NCBI GenBank assembly: GCA_013141065.1
Contig: JABFRR010000008.1
Location: 253,464-317,463 of the forward strand
Source: Bacteriovoracaceae bacterium
Lineage (GTDB): Bacteria > Bdellovibrionota > Bacteriovoracia > Bacteriovoracales > Bacteriovoracaceae
Direction of reading: 5' to 3'
Length of the DNA stretch: 64,000 nt
Below are positions 16,348-25,837 of the stretch, piece by piece (within the stretch, counting starts at the first letter, position 1; every line of letters starts with the position of its first letter). Below the pieces are notes generated by a model. It did not search any database, was not told the DNA's origin, and worked only from the letters and a program-made list of their open reading frames with translations. A program made the position numbers and the translations under genes.

Positions 16348-19300
16348 TACATATTCCTTCTGTATTTTCCGCCAACTTCATAGAGAAGATTCGTAATTTG
16401 TCCCAGACTGGCATAATTCACCGTGCTCATGAGTTCTTCAAAAACATTCCCGTCACTTAAAGCTACGTCTTTTAGTTTTCTAAGAGCCTCCGCTGACTTA
16501 TTTTTATTTCGTTCTTTGAATTTATTTAAGCGATTTATTTGATCCATTTTCTCATCATCTGTACAACGCGAGATTTCTATTTCTTTGGCCATCTGCTCTT
16601 TAATATTTGGTGCGATATAGGTGTTTACGCCTATTATTGGAAATTCTCCAGAATCTTTGAGTGTCTCATAATAAAGAGATTCTTCTTGAATTTTGGATCT
16701 CTGGTACATGGACTCCATAGCACCTAAAACACCACCTTTATCAGAAATATTTTCAAATTCCTTTAATACTTGTTCTTCAACAATCGCAGCAAGTTCTTCA
16801 ACTATATATGCACCTTGTATTGGATTGTCTGTTTTGTTCATTCCAAACTCACGATTAATAATCATTTGAATCGCCATTGCTCTTCTTACTGATTCCTCAG
16901 TAGGCGTTGTAATCGCTTCATCGTAAGCATTCGTATGTAGTGAATTACAATTATCTGCCAGTGCTAAAAAAGCCTGCAAAGTAGTTCTGATATCATTAAA
17001 ATCTATTTCTTGAGCATGAAGTGATCGGCCTGATGTTTGAACATGGTATTTAAATTGTTGCGATTTTTCATTGGCACCATATTTATCTCTCAACGTAACG
17101 GCCCAAATTTTTCTCGCGACTCTACCCATAACTGTATATTCTGGATCAAGTCCATTGGAAAAAAAGTAAGAGAGATTTTGAGAAAAGTCATCAATGTTCA
17201 TACCGCGTGATAGGTAGTACTCTACAAAAGTAAATCCATTTGAAAGAGTAAAGGCCATTTGTGAAATAGGGTTCGCTCCAGCTTCCGCGATATGATATCC
17301 GGAAATCGAAACAGAATAATAATTTTTAATAGCATTTTTACAAAAGTACTCTTGAATATCACCCATCATTTTTAAGGCAAATTCTAAAGAAAAAATGCAG
17401 GTATTTTGAGCTTGATCTTCTTTTAAAATATCGGCTTGAACAGTTCCTCGAACTTGTCTCATGATTTCAATTCGTTTTAATTCATTCCAGTAGTCTTCCC
17501 CTTTAAGAGATTGTTTCATCGCTGTATTCATGAAAAGTGCTAAAATTATTGGAGCTGGCCCATTAATTGTCATAGAAACTGAAGTAAAGGGATCGATTAG
17601 ACTAAAATCTTTATAAAGATCTTCCATATCATCAAGAGTAGCTATTGAAACTCCAGCTTCTCCGATTTTTCCAAAAATATCAGGGCGGATATCTGGATCT
17701 TCACCGTATAAAGTCACTGAATCAAATGCCGTCGAAAGTCTTTTGGCACGATCATCTTTAGACAAATAATGAAAGCGATTATTTGTTCTTAATGGCCCAC
17801 CTTCTCCTGCAAACATTCGTTTCGGATCTTCATCTGCTCTTTTAAAGGGAAAGATGCCAGCAGCGAAAGGAAAATGCCCTGGTAGGTTTGAATCTTTTAT
17901 AAAGCGATATTTTTCAGATAACGAGTGAAGTTTTGGATATGCAACTTTTGAAACTAGATTATGAGAGAGAGATTCATATTTTGTTTTTACCTTTATCTCT
18001 TTGCCACGAACCGTGTATGAAAAAGTTCCTGCTTCATATTGAGCAATAGTCTCTTCAAACGTTTTTAATTCCGTGAAGACATCTGCTGGTAAAGTGGCTT
18101 TGACTTCATTGAGTTTAACTTTGACCTCTTGATTTTCAGGAAGAAGATGAGTTGTTATTAAAAGTGCCTCATAGTCTTTTAACTTTTCTGCATTTTCCAG
18201 AGCTGCTTTGTTGTAACCTCTAACAGCACCAGATATGTCCCGTAAATAAAGGGCTCTTTCTGGAGCAATTATTCTCTTTTTTATTCCCGGAGCTTTATCG
18301 CGATTTATATTTTCTATATTTTCTGTCTTGATATTTAGTTTCGAAACAAGATCGTAGAAAAGTGCATTCACTCCGACATCATTAAACTGGCTGGCCATTG
18401 TTCCATAAACTGGCAATTCACTATCTTCAGGTGCACCTGGATGACCTGCAAATTGGTTGTGATTTCTTCTCCATTGTTTCCTGATATCTCTTAAAGCATC
18501 TTCACTTCTCGGCTTTTCAAATTTATTTAAAACAATAAAGTGTGCAGCTTCGAGCATTTCGATTTTTTCTAACTGTGTAGCGGCACCATACTCCGGTGTC
18601 ATGACATAAATACACTTGTCAGCTACTTTAGTAATCTCATCACTTGCCTGTCCAATGCCAGATGTTTCAACTAAAATGAGATCAAAGGGCTGTGTTTTTA
18701 AAAACGATACAACATTTTTAATCTGAGGAGATAATTCGGTATTTGAATCTCTAGTGGCAAGAGACCTAATATAAAAATTATCAAAACTTGCACTTCCCAA
18801 TCGAATTCTGTCGCCAAGAAGAGCACCAGATGTTTTCTTCTTGGTAGGATCAACTGAAATAAGAGCTATTTTGCAACCTGGTGAATATCGATAAAATCTT
18901 AAAAGCAATTCATCTATTAAAGAAGATTTTCCAGCTCCACCTGTACCGGTTATGCCCAAAACAGGAACGACTCCAGGTGAAAACGTAACTGGCACTTCAC
19001 CGTTATCTTCAATTGCAGTAATCACTTTGGACATCTGTCTTTTATTAAGACTGCCCTGTTTAAATTTTGCAAAGTCGACACCATCAAGAGTTGAATAAGT
19101 GGCTTTAGAAATCATGTCATCGATAATTCCATTTAATCCGATTTCCATTCCGTCTTGAGGAGAATAAATTTTTGTTATTCCTCGACTATGAAGAAGTTTA
19201 ATTTCTGAAGGAGTGATGACTCCGCCACCTCCTCCAAATATTTTGACATTTTGGGCACCCGCAGCATCCAAAAGCTCTCTTATGTATGTGAAGTACTCGA

Positions 19301-19511
19301 CATGACCGCCTTGATAAGAACTCAATGCAAGTGCTTGAGCATCCTCTTGGAGTGCGGCGTCAACGACTTCCTGCGCCGAACGATTATGCCCTAGGTGTAT
19401 GACCTCCACTCCCTTTGATTGGAGCATTCTTCGCATGATATTGACCGAAACATCATGTCCGTCAAAAAGGCTGGCAGCAGTTACAAATCTAAGTTTTTTC
19501 ATAATCTTCAC
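16347..19511 (-). CDS. icmF: Fused isobutyryl-CoA mutase with G-protein chaperone (IcmF)
   Basis: IcmF interconverts isobutyryl-CoA and butyryl-CoA with adenosylcobalamin and carries its own GTPase chaperone. The order is seen in 1054 residues. There is an N-terminal B12 domain with DGHDVSVNIMRR (lower-ligand His 19) and GGGGGVITPSE, then a MeaI-type GTPase with P-loop GTGGAGKS (189-196), VDPTK and LNKFEK, then a large mutase barrel (~550-1054) with ISGYHIAEAGANP. Some IcmFs also act on pivalyl-CoA. The start is GTG 19511 or the in-frame ATG at 19502. The adenosyltransferase follows directly. Role: branched or short fatty-acid/amino-acid carbon use. Confidence 0.93.
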   Translation of the reverse strand: MKIMKKLRFVTAASLFDGHDVSVNIMRRMLQSKGVEVIHLGHNRSAQEVVDAALQEDAQALALSSYQGGHVEYFTYIRELLDAAGAQNVKIFGGGGGVITPSEIKLLHSRGITKIYSPQDGMEIGLNGIIDDMISKATYSTLDGVDFAKFKQGSLNKRQMSKVITAIEDNGEVPVTFSPGVVPVLGITGTGGAGKSSLIDELLLRFYRYSPGCKIALISVDPTKKKTSGALLGDRIRLGSASFDNFYIRSLATRDSNTELSPQIKNVVSFLKTQPFDLILVETSGIGQASDEITKVADKCIYVMTPEYGAATQLEKIEMLEAAHFIVLNKFEKPRSEDALRDIRKQWRRNHNQFAGHPGAPEDSELPVYGTMASQFNDVGVNALFYDLVSKLNIKTENIENINRDKAPGIKKRIIAPERALYLRDISGAVRGYNKAALENAEKLKDYEALLITTHLLPENQEVKVKLNEVKATLPADVFTELKTFEETIAQYEAGTFSYTVRGKEIKVKTKYESLSHNLVSKVAYPKLHSLSEKYRFIKDSNLPGHFPFAAGIFPFKRADEDPKRMFAGEGGPLRTNNRFHYLSKDDRAKRLSTAFDSVTLYGEDPDIRPDIFGKIGEAGVSIATLDDMEDLYKDFSLIDPFTSVSMTINGPAPIILALFMNTAMKQSLKGEDYWNELKRIEIMRQVRGTVQADILKEDQAQNTCIFSLEFALKMMGDIQEYFCKNAIKNYYSVSISGYHIAEAGANPISQMAFTLSNGFTFVEYYLSRGMNIDDFSQNLSYFFSNGLDPEYTVMGRVARKIWAVTLRDKYGANEKSQQFKYHVQTSGRSLHAQEIDFNDIRTTLQAFLALADNCNSLHTNAYDEAITTPTEESVRRAMAIQMIINREFGMNKTDNPIQGAYIVEELAAIVEEQVLKEFENISDKGGVLGAMESMYQRSKIQEESLYYETLKDSGEFPIIGVNTYIAPNIKEQMAKEIEISRCTDDEKMDQINRLNKFKERNKNKSAEALRKLKDVALSDGNVFEELMSTVNYASLGQITNLLYEVGGKYRRNM

Positions 19512-19602
19512 TTCGTCTCTGGTTAATCTATTAGCAAGAAAGTTTAATATGAGTTATAATCGAGGATATTTATTAACACAAATTACATGATTTGGGTTTG
19601 CT

Positions 19603-20037
19603 ATGAGCACCGAAAATACGTCAAATAAAGATAATAATGCTTCTACAAATGAAGAGGACACTCTCATTGTTGAAAATCCTTTCCACTCGGCTCGATTAAA
19701 GCCTAAGAGAAAAGGAAAAAAACCACCAAAACTTCTTGCAGTTGTCCATCAGTCAGGTTGCACTGGTTGTGAAATTTGTATTCAGGGTTGTCCAGTTGAT
19801 TCAATTGAATTAGTTCCAGGGCCATTGCCAGAAAACCCACAATTTAACCAAACGGTCGAAATAGATCTTGCAAGATGTATTGGTTGTCAGAATTGTTCTC
19901 AAGACTGTCCTTGGGAAACCATTATGATGTATGAGCATGATGATGCTTTTACTGCTTGGTCACACGAAACTTTAAAGTCAGAACTTTATGTTGATGAAAA
20001 TCACATAGAAGACGTTAAGAAAAAAGTTTTAGCCTAA
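19603..20037 (+). CDS. 4Fe-4S dicluster ferredoxin-like protein
   Basis: A 144-residue protein with two cluster-binding motifs: CTGCEICIQGCP (near residue 52) and CIGCQNCSQDCPW (near 92). The spacing suits two [4Fe-4S] clusters. A hydrophilic N-terminus of ~40 residues and an acidic C-terminal tail flank the core. It is divergent from icmF (91 bases between starts), so a shared promoter region is possible. Electron transfer is the likely role; the redox partner is unknown. Confidence 0.85.
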   Translation: MSTENTSNKDNNASTNEEDTLIVENPFHSARLKPKRKGKKPPKLLAVVHQSGCTGCEICIQGCPVDSIELVPGPLPENPQFNQTVEIDLARCIGCQNCSQDCPWETIMMYEHDDAFTAWSHETLKSELYVDENHIEDVKKKVLA

Positions 20038-20125
20038 CTATCTTTCCATCGCTTTTATCGTCTTAGTAGCGTCTGGAAAAACATCAGTCGGCTGCTTAAA
20101 TTTTCTCTTTTCATCGTTTACGATA

Positions 20126-21052
20126 TTAGATTGCTCTTGGCACGTTCATAAGGCAGCTTTTCAGTTCTTCCATCTCAACACAAGTAGCTTTGGCTTCATC
20201 GATTTCTTGTAGTTCTTTATCGTTATACATTCCATTTTTATGATATCTGGAAATGTTACCAATGATTCTATCTGTCGCTTTTAAATATGAGTCCAATGAA
20301 GAGCCAATAAGCATTACACGAGTACAATCTTTATAATGTGAAGAATTGATAGCTAGTTTCTTATCAAGGAAACTCTCTAGGGATTTTTTGTTGGTTGTAC
20401 TTATATTTCGCAATAACTCTTTCACAGACGAAAACTCAGTCGTCTCTGTAACCAAAAGAGCTATAGGATGCTTTTGATAATTAAAACTCTTAATTGAAGC
20501 TTGAATATCGCTTTGGCGTTCTTCACAATCTGCTTTTTTTGCTTTTATAGACGCTTTTATTTTAACCATGTTTCTTGCGCGCTCTTCATTTTGACAAGAA
20601 GTTCTAAAGCACAACATTCCAATATCTTTTAATCCCTTATCAAGTTCACCAACTGCTTTTAATAGCAATAATGTTGACCCCGTATCAAGAATCTCATCAG
20701 CAACTGCTTCGTTAATAAAGAAATTGAAATAGGACGTTTTTTGATTACTTTTTAATTCCTCAACCTTAATTAACTTACCATTAATTTTAATCTCACCTTT
20801 CATATAACCAATTAAAGTAAATCTAATTTTGTTATTTGAAATTTTCATCAAATAATTAAGACCATCTTTTTCTCTAGTTATTCTAGGCAATTCTCTCGAG
20901 GCGTGATTATTATAAAAATCTACACCTGTTTGAAAATCAGCAACGACTTTTTCAGTTAAATAATTCAGTGTACTTTCTTCTGTTGGTGGACTCGCAAAAG
21001 CAGTAGTCGTTAACATAGTTAAGAAAAAGAGAAATAAGAGTGACTTTTGCAT
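20126..21052 (-). CDS. Exported hypothetical protein
   Basis: Not recognised. Starting at the ATG 21052 (GGAG about 6 bases upstream), a clean Sec signal MQKSLLFLFFLTMLTTTAFA ends with AFA-SP cleavage. An upstream TTG at 21064 lies inside the Shine-Dalgarno region and is unlikely. The mature ~290 residues are mixed alpha/beta, with six cysteines, including CFRTSCQNEE near the middle and paired Cys at the end, so disulfides in the periplasm are probable. No neighbour suggests a function. Confidence 0.6.
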   Translation of the reverse strand: MQKSLLFLFFLTMLTTTAFASPPTEESTLNYLTEKVVADFQTGVDFYNNHASRELPRITREKDGLNYLMKISNNKIRFTLIGYMKGEIKINGKLIKVEELKSNQKTSYFNFFINEAVADEILDTGSTLLLLKAVGELDKGLKDIGMLCFRTSCQNEERARNMVKIKASIKAKKADCEERQSDIQASIKSFNYQKHPIALLVTETTEFSSVKELLRNISTTNKKSLESFLDKKLAINSSHYKDCTRVMLIGSSLDSYLKATDRIIGNISRYHKNGMYNDKELQEIDEAKATCVEMEELKSCLMNVPRAI

Positions 21053-21177
21053 TGAGAACTCCAACTAAATTTATAGAGCTATTTTATTGTAATTCATATT
21101 GCCCTATTATCCAATCTTTGCCTCAGGTGTTATCCAAGCTATTGTAATCATAAAATGGACTTATTAAATAATGAAAA

Positions 21178-21933
21178 TTATTGCCTCATTTGTTTGCTTA
21201 TATTCACGCGGTGGTAGGCAAATATACTTAGAGAAATAATCAACAAACCTAGTGAAAGTAGCTGAGAGCTCGAAAGTTGAAAGTAATGAATTCCTCGCAC
21301 AAGATCACCACGGAAGTATTCTACAATAAATCTTAATAACGAATAAAGGAAAAGATACCAAGAAAGTATTTTTGACCATATTTCTTTTTTGTGTATTTTT
21401 TTAATAATGATTACACCAATAATTACTAACCCCGTAGCTTCATAGAGCTGAACCGGATGAACTTCTCCCCCATGCATATGCACTGACCATGGATACGAAC
21501 ACTGTGAACCAAAACAGCAACCAGTTAAAAAGCACCCCACTCTTCCGATCGCATGGCCAAAAATAAGACTGGGTAATAATAAGTGACTTTCTTTGATTGG
21601 AAACTTTTTAAACTTTAGAGAATAGAATAAAAAATAAATCAAACCAAGAATTAATCCACCATAAAAAACAAAGCCTCCCCCAAGCCAGAAAGCGTCTGCA
21701 TAAAGGAACTTTTGCACTTCAATTTCAGAGGAAAAAAAGAGAAAAAAAAGTTTAGCCCCTACCCAAGAACTTGCAAATAAACCTATAAATAATTTTACTA
21801 AATTTACTTTTTCGTTTGAGTATTTATGAAAGAAATAGTCTGCCAACCAATATCCAACTCCCCATGAAAGCCCCATAAAAAGAGGATAGGCGTAAAGTGT
21901 AAAAAAAGAAGATTCAAACAGAACTGGTAGCAT
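21178..21933 (-). CDS. lgt: Prolipoprotein diacylglyceryl transferase
   Basis: Lgt attaches diacylglycerol from phosphatidylglycerol to the lipobox cysteine, the first step of lipoprotein maturation. The seven-helix protein has the signature GHAIGRVGCFLTGCCFG and the catalytic region HGGEVHPVQLYEA. The ATG at 21933 (MLPVLFESSFF) matches the family start; the TTG at 21972 adds 13 Lys-rich residues and is not preferred. It overlaps lspA by 20 bases, so the two consecutive lipoprotein enzymes are coupled. Confidence 0.94.
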   Translation of the reverse strand: MLPVLFESSFFTLYAYPLFMGLSWGVGYWLADYFFHKYSNEKVNLVKLFIGLFASSWVGAKLFFLFFSSEIEVQKFLYADAFWLGGGFVFYGGLILGLIYFLFYSLKFKKFPIKESHLLLPSLIFGHAIGRVGCFLTGCCFGSQCSYPWSVHMHGGEVHPVQLYEATGLVIIGVIIIKKIHKKEIWSKILSWYLFLYSLLRFIVEYFRGDLVRGIHYFQLSSSQLLSLGLLIISLSIFAYHRVNISKQMRQ

Positions 21934-22420
21934 TTTCTTTTTTCTGGCTTCTGGTTTCTCTGTAGGTTTCAAAGATTAAAAGAAAAGCTGCAATAGTTAT
22001 TGAACTATCGGCTATATTAAAAGCTGGAAAGTGATGAGGACCCCAGAAAAAATCTAAGAAATCGACAACGTAATTTAAACTAAAACGATCAATGAGATTT
22101 CCAACAGCGCCTGCAAAAATTAAACTATAGGCCAGGCATTGAATTTTTTGTGTATTTCTCGTTGTCCAAATTAAGTATAAGAGCCAAAAACAAGCAATAA
22201 CAGGAACTCCAAAAAATAAGGGTACTCGTATCCAGTCTGCAGAATGTCCAAACATTCCAAAAGCTGCTCCTGGATTTCTCACATAGGTAAAATGGAAAAG
22301 ACCATCAATAACTGGAATGGTTTCTCCTAGAAAAAATTTTTGCTGAACAATCGCTTTGGTGACTTGATCTCCAATAATTATTGTGGAAATTAAGATACAC
22401 ATTTTATAAATCATATTCAT
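21914..22420 (-). CDS. lspA: Lipoprotein signal peptidase (signal peptidase II)
   Basis: LspA is the inner-membrane aspartic protease that cleaves the signal of diacylated prolipoproteins. The 168-residue, four-helix protein has YVRNPGAAFGMF, the first catalytic Asp in GNLIDRF and the second in FPAFNIADSSI, with VVDFLDFFW between. It lies 5 bases after the NtrC-type regulator gene and overlaps lgt, so it appears to share the operon of the sensor kinase system. Confidence 0.96.
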   Translation of the reverse strand: MNMIYKMCILISTIIIGDQVTKAIVQQKFFLGETIPVIDGLFHFTYVRNPGAAFGMFGHSADWIRVPLFFGVPVIACFWLLYLIWTTRNTQKIQCLAYSLIFAGAVGNLIDRFSLNYVVDFLDFFWGPHHFPAFNIADSSITIAAFLLIFETYRETRSQKKENATSSV

Positions 22421-22425
22421 AAGAC

Positions 22426-23922
22426 TTATCCGTTTACGTAATCTTTCGCATGAATTTCATACTTTTCAATTTTTCGAAGTAATGTCTTCTTTGGAATATT
22501 CGCTTTTAGTGCAGTTTGGTTAATCTTTCCTTTATTTTGTCTTAAAGCCCAAACAATAAATTCTTTTTCAAATAAATCTTTGGCGATTTGAAAATCCATA
22601 ACCATTTCTTTTGAGTTTAAAACATGATTGAAAGAAAAACTATCTGGTGCTCTTGAATCTTCACCACTTTTCATATCAAAAATTGAATCTTGAATTCCTT
22701 CAACATCAATCATCATATCTGCACTTTCTTCTGGTTCAGGAACTTTTGTTGCAGATGTTAATTTTAAATTTCCTGGCAATGAAGGCGCTTGAATCATGTC
22801 TGAGGATTCAATAATAAAGGCATGTTCTATTACATTTCGTAATTCACGAATATTTCCAGGCCATGAAAAGTTGACTAGTAAGTTTTTTGCTTCTTCACTT
22901 ACACCTTTAATGTTCAACCCATGAACGTTATTAAAGTATTTTATGTAGTAATCAACGAGAAAAGGAATGTCACTTTTTCTTTCACGAAGTGGGGGCAAAT
23001 AAACTGGAAGTACATTTAAACGATAAAATAAATCCTCTCTAAACGTTCCATCTGTAATCATTTTTTCAAAAGGCTTATGTGAAGCTGCAATGACTCTAAC
23101 ATCGACCTTTATTTCACGATTTGAACCGATTGGAGTAAATGTTTTCTCCTGTAAAACTCGCAAAAGCTTTACTTGCATAGTTGGACTGACATCTCCAATT
23201 TCATCAAGAAATAACGTTCCACCATCGGCATATTGAAACTTACCTAATTTTCTTTCATTGGCATCTGTAAAAGCTCCTTTTTCATGTCCAAACAATTCAG
23301 ACTCAATAAGGTTTTCAGGTACAGCGGCTAAGTTGATTGTAACAAACTTTGCATCTTTTCTAGGTCCATTAAAGTGGATTGCTCGAGCAACAAGTTCTTT
23401 ACCTGTACCAGATTCACCTCGAATTAAGACAGGGGTATTCACTTTGGCAAGCTTATCAATTACATTGAAAACTTTTTGCATTACATGAGATTCACCAACA
23501 AATTGGTCATCCCCGCCAAGAGAAAGTCTTGGAGATGAAAACATCGATGTTTCAACAAGAGATCTTGCTTTTAGGGCACGCTTTATTAAAGCGACTAGAT
23601 TTTCTGAAGATATCGGTTTTTCTAGGTAATTATAGGCGCCTTCTTTAACAACCTTAACTGCATCTCCAACATTGGAATAAGCAGTTAAAATAATGACTAT
23701 AACCGATGGGTCAACTTTTTTAATTTCTGTTAATGCAGAAATTCCATCCATTTCAGGCATGTTGACGTCCATAACGACTAAATCATACTTTTCTTTATAA
23801 ACAGCATGCAAAGCTTCTTTACCGTTATTGGCGACATCCACAGAAAAGCTATGGTAAAGCAAAGCCTCTTTTACAGAATCTTGTAAAACTTTATCATCAT
23901 CAACAACCAATACACGATGCAT
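22426..23922 (-). CDS. Sigma-54-dependent response regulator (NtrC family)
   Basis: Domains in order: receiver (phospho-acceptor Asp about residue 52 in VVMDVNMP), AAA+ ATPase with Walker A GESGTGKE and Walker B GGTLFLDEIGD, and a Fis-type helix-turn-helix (INQTALKANIPKKTLLRKIEKY). The sigma-54-contacting loop reads GAFTDA rather than GAFTGA. A ~60-residue acidic insert lies between ATPase and HTH. ATG 23922 has AGGAG at good spacing; ATG 23928 is too close to it. The upstream CHASE2 kinase is the obvious partner. Confidence 0.93.
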   Translation of the reverse strand: MHRVLVVDDDKVLQDSVKEALLYHSFSVDVANNGKEALHAVYKEKYDLVVMDVNMPEMDGISALTEIKKVDPSVIVIILTAYSNVGDAVKVVKEGAYNYLEKPISSENLVALIKRALKARSLVETSMFSSPRLSLGGDDQFVGESHVMQKVFNVIDKLAKVNTPVLIRGESGTGKELVARAIHFNGPRKDAKFVTINLAAVPENLIESELFGHEKGAFTDANERKLGKFQYADGGTLFLDEIGDVSPTMQVKLLRVLQEKTFTPIGSNREIKVDVRVIAASHKPFEKMITDGTFREDLFYRLNVLPVYLPPLRERKSDIPFLVDYYIKYFNNVHGLNIKGVSEEAKNLLVNFSWPGNIRELRNVIEHAFIIESSDMIQAPSLPGNLKLTSATKVPEPEESADMMIDVEGIQDSIFDMKSGEDSRAPDSFSFNHVLNSKEMVMDFQIAKDLFEKEFIVWALRQNKGKINQTALKANIPKKTLLRKIEKYEIHAKDYVNG

Positions 23923-23958
23923 ACCCATTCTCCTGGAATTATTCCTAAAGATATTTTA

Positions 23959-25836
23959 CTACTTATTCACTAATTTAACTAAGAATTTTGTTTCAATACC
24001 TGCATTTGATTCAACAGAAATTGATCCACCATGAAGTTCAACGAAGTATTTTACAAGATAAAGGCCTAGGCCCGTGCCTTTTATCGAATGATTTGCATCG
24101 TTTTTTATCCGATAAAATTTCTCAAAGATATTGGATAATTCTTCGGCGGGTATTCCTACCCCGTTGTCCTTTATTTCAATATACACCCATTTTTCATCGT
24201 CCCATGTCAGCACTTCTACCACCGAACCTGGCCCCGAATATTTAATTGAGTTTTCCACAAGGTTTGAAATAACACGTGTGATTAAGTTTAAATCAACTTG
24301 AATTGGGTAAAGAGGGGCCAGGCTCTTTTTAACTTGGACTTGTTTTTGTCCAGCGCTAAAATTTAATTCCTTTATTACGACTTCAATAATTGAATTTATG
24401 TCTTTTGAAACAATATTGAGTCCAAAATTGCTAGACTCTATTTTAGTTAAATCTAAGATCGATGAAATAAATTTATTTAATTCTTTCGTCGAATCAATAA
24501 TCAGTTGGGATTTTTCGCGAATCTCTGGGTTACCTGCATTTTGAGTATAGATATTGTCGGCAACTCCTGCAATTTTGGCGACCGGTGTTTTTAAGTCATG
24601 ACTCATGAGAGATAAAAAATTCTGTTTAAGTTTTTCAACTTGTTTAAGTAATTTTGCTTCTTCTTGAATGGCAAATCTTCTTTGGTATTCTCCGATAGCA
24701 CGAAAAGGAATCCAGATATAATAAACTACAAAAACGGTGACAACTAAGTGAGCGGTATAAAGCCAAAAGCCAGCTAAGATAAAAAACAAATATGAAAGAA
24801 GCAATATAGAAGTTAAGACTATTAAAGTAATAATTAAACCATCTTTTGGCTTGAGCTTGGAAATTAAAAACGAAAGAATAATTGCCACCAAAAAGGCTAA
24901 TACATTTGAAACTGATCGCGGCAACATTTTAATAGTCTTATTTTGAATAAGTGCATCAATGATAGTTGCATGAATGATAAGTTTTGGTGCTTTGTATTCT
25001 TCTAGATTATAGGGCGTTAAAAAAAAATTATTACTTTGAGAAATATAATTGGGACCAATTAAGACAATTTTGTCCTTAAATATTTCTGGTGAGAAATTTC
25101 CAACCAATACTCTGTGATAGGGAATAGTTTTATACTTAAACTCACTGTATACAGGTGAGTCGACATACCTAAATAATACAAAATTTGCATCAGCTTCATC
25201 GTTATAATAAGCACCAAGTACATCCGAGACATTTAGGATGCGCTCATTTTTAATTTTTCTATATTGATTAGCTGTGTGCAAATGAATACTTTCTTCACCG
25301 GAAACATTAAATATTGCTCGCCTCACAACATCATCTTTAGCGAAAATGTTATTATCAACATTCAGTTGTGCTAATGAATAATCAAATTCTCTCAATGCAA
25401 AAGGAGGTAAATCTTCCCCTCTAACTTCATCAATCTCTGTTCCAAAGTTTACAATTCCGCCTTTATTTTTAAATTTTAATAGTTGTTGTTTAAACTCCTG
25501 AAAATAAACATCATTTTCATTATCAACTTCTGGCATTTTAACAAAATAATTTATTATCTTAGGTTCTGAACGTAAAACCTTTTCTAGAAACCTGGAGTGA
25601 GTTGCATATGTGTACGGATATATGTCTCCTAGATAGTCATCACTTTCTTCGTCGAGAGTCACAATCACTATTTCCTTGGTCGACTTAGTCGTGAAATCCC
25701 ATCTCATTCTCAAGTCATAAAATATAGATTCAAAAGATGCTAGCGGATATTGAAAAAGAATTGAGACAAAAATCAATGTGAATAACAGTGGATAATAATC
25801 AGAAATATCAACTTTGGGAATTTTAAATTTTTTCAT
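23959..25836 (-). CDS. CHASE2-domain sensor histidine kinase
   Basis: The ~625-residue protein has one N-terminal membrane helix and a periplasmic CHASE2 domain (to about residue 300, with the KIVLIGPNYISQSNNF block). Three membrane helices follow, then a HisKA domain (phospho-His in LMSHDLKTPVAKI) and an HATPase domain with N, G1 and G2 boxes (NLVENSIKYSG, DNGVGIP, GTGLGLYL). The ATG at 25836 is 1 base beyond the upstream gene's stop and gives a Lys-rich n-region; the upstream in-frame ATG at 25878 lies inside that gene. Signal unknown; output probably the adjacent regulator. Confidence 0.92.
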   Translation of the reverse strand: MKKFKIPKVDISDYYPLLFTLIFVSILFQYPLASFESIFYDLRMRWDFTTKSTKEIVIVTLDEESDDYLGDIYPYTYATHSRFLEKVLRSEPKIINYFVKMPEVDNENDVYFQEFKQQLLKFKNKGGIVNFGTEIDEVRGEDLPPFALREFDYSLAQLNVDNNIFAKDDVVRRAIFNVSGEESIHLHTANQYRKIKNERILNVSDVLGAYYNDEADANFVLFRYVDSPVYSEFKYKTIPYHRVLVGNFSPEIFKDKIVLIGPNYISQSNNFFLTPYNLEEYKAPKLIIHATIIDALIQNKTIKMLPRSVSNVLAFLVAIILSFLISKLKPKDGLIITLIVLTSILLLSYLFFILAGFWLYTAHLVVTVFVVYYIWIPFRAIGEYQRRFAIQEEAKLLKQVEKLKQNFLSLMSHDLKTPVAKIAGVADNIYTQNAGNPEIREKSQLIIDSTKELNKFISSILDLTKIESSNFGLNIVSKDINSIIEVVIKELNFSAGQKQVQVKKSLAPLYPIQVDLNLITRVISNLVENSIKYSGPGSVVEVLTWDDEKWVYIEIKDNGVGIPAEELSNIFEKFYRIKNDANHSIKGTGLGLYLVKYFVELHGGSISVESNAGIETKFLVKLVNK

Positions 25837-25837
25837 T

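Noticed and set aside
21934-21972. Upstream TTG start for lgt
   Set aside because: Adds a Lys-rich stretch deep inside lspA; the internal ATG at 21933 matches the family start.
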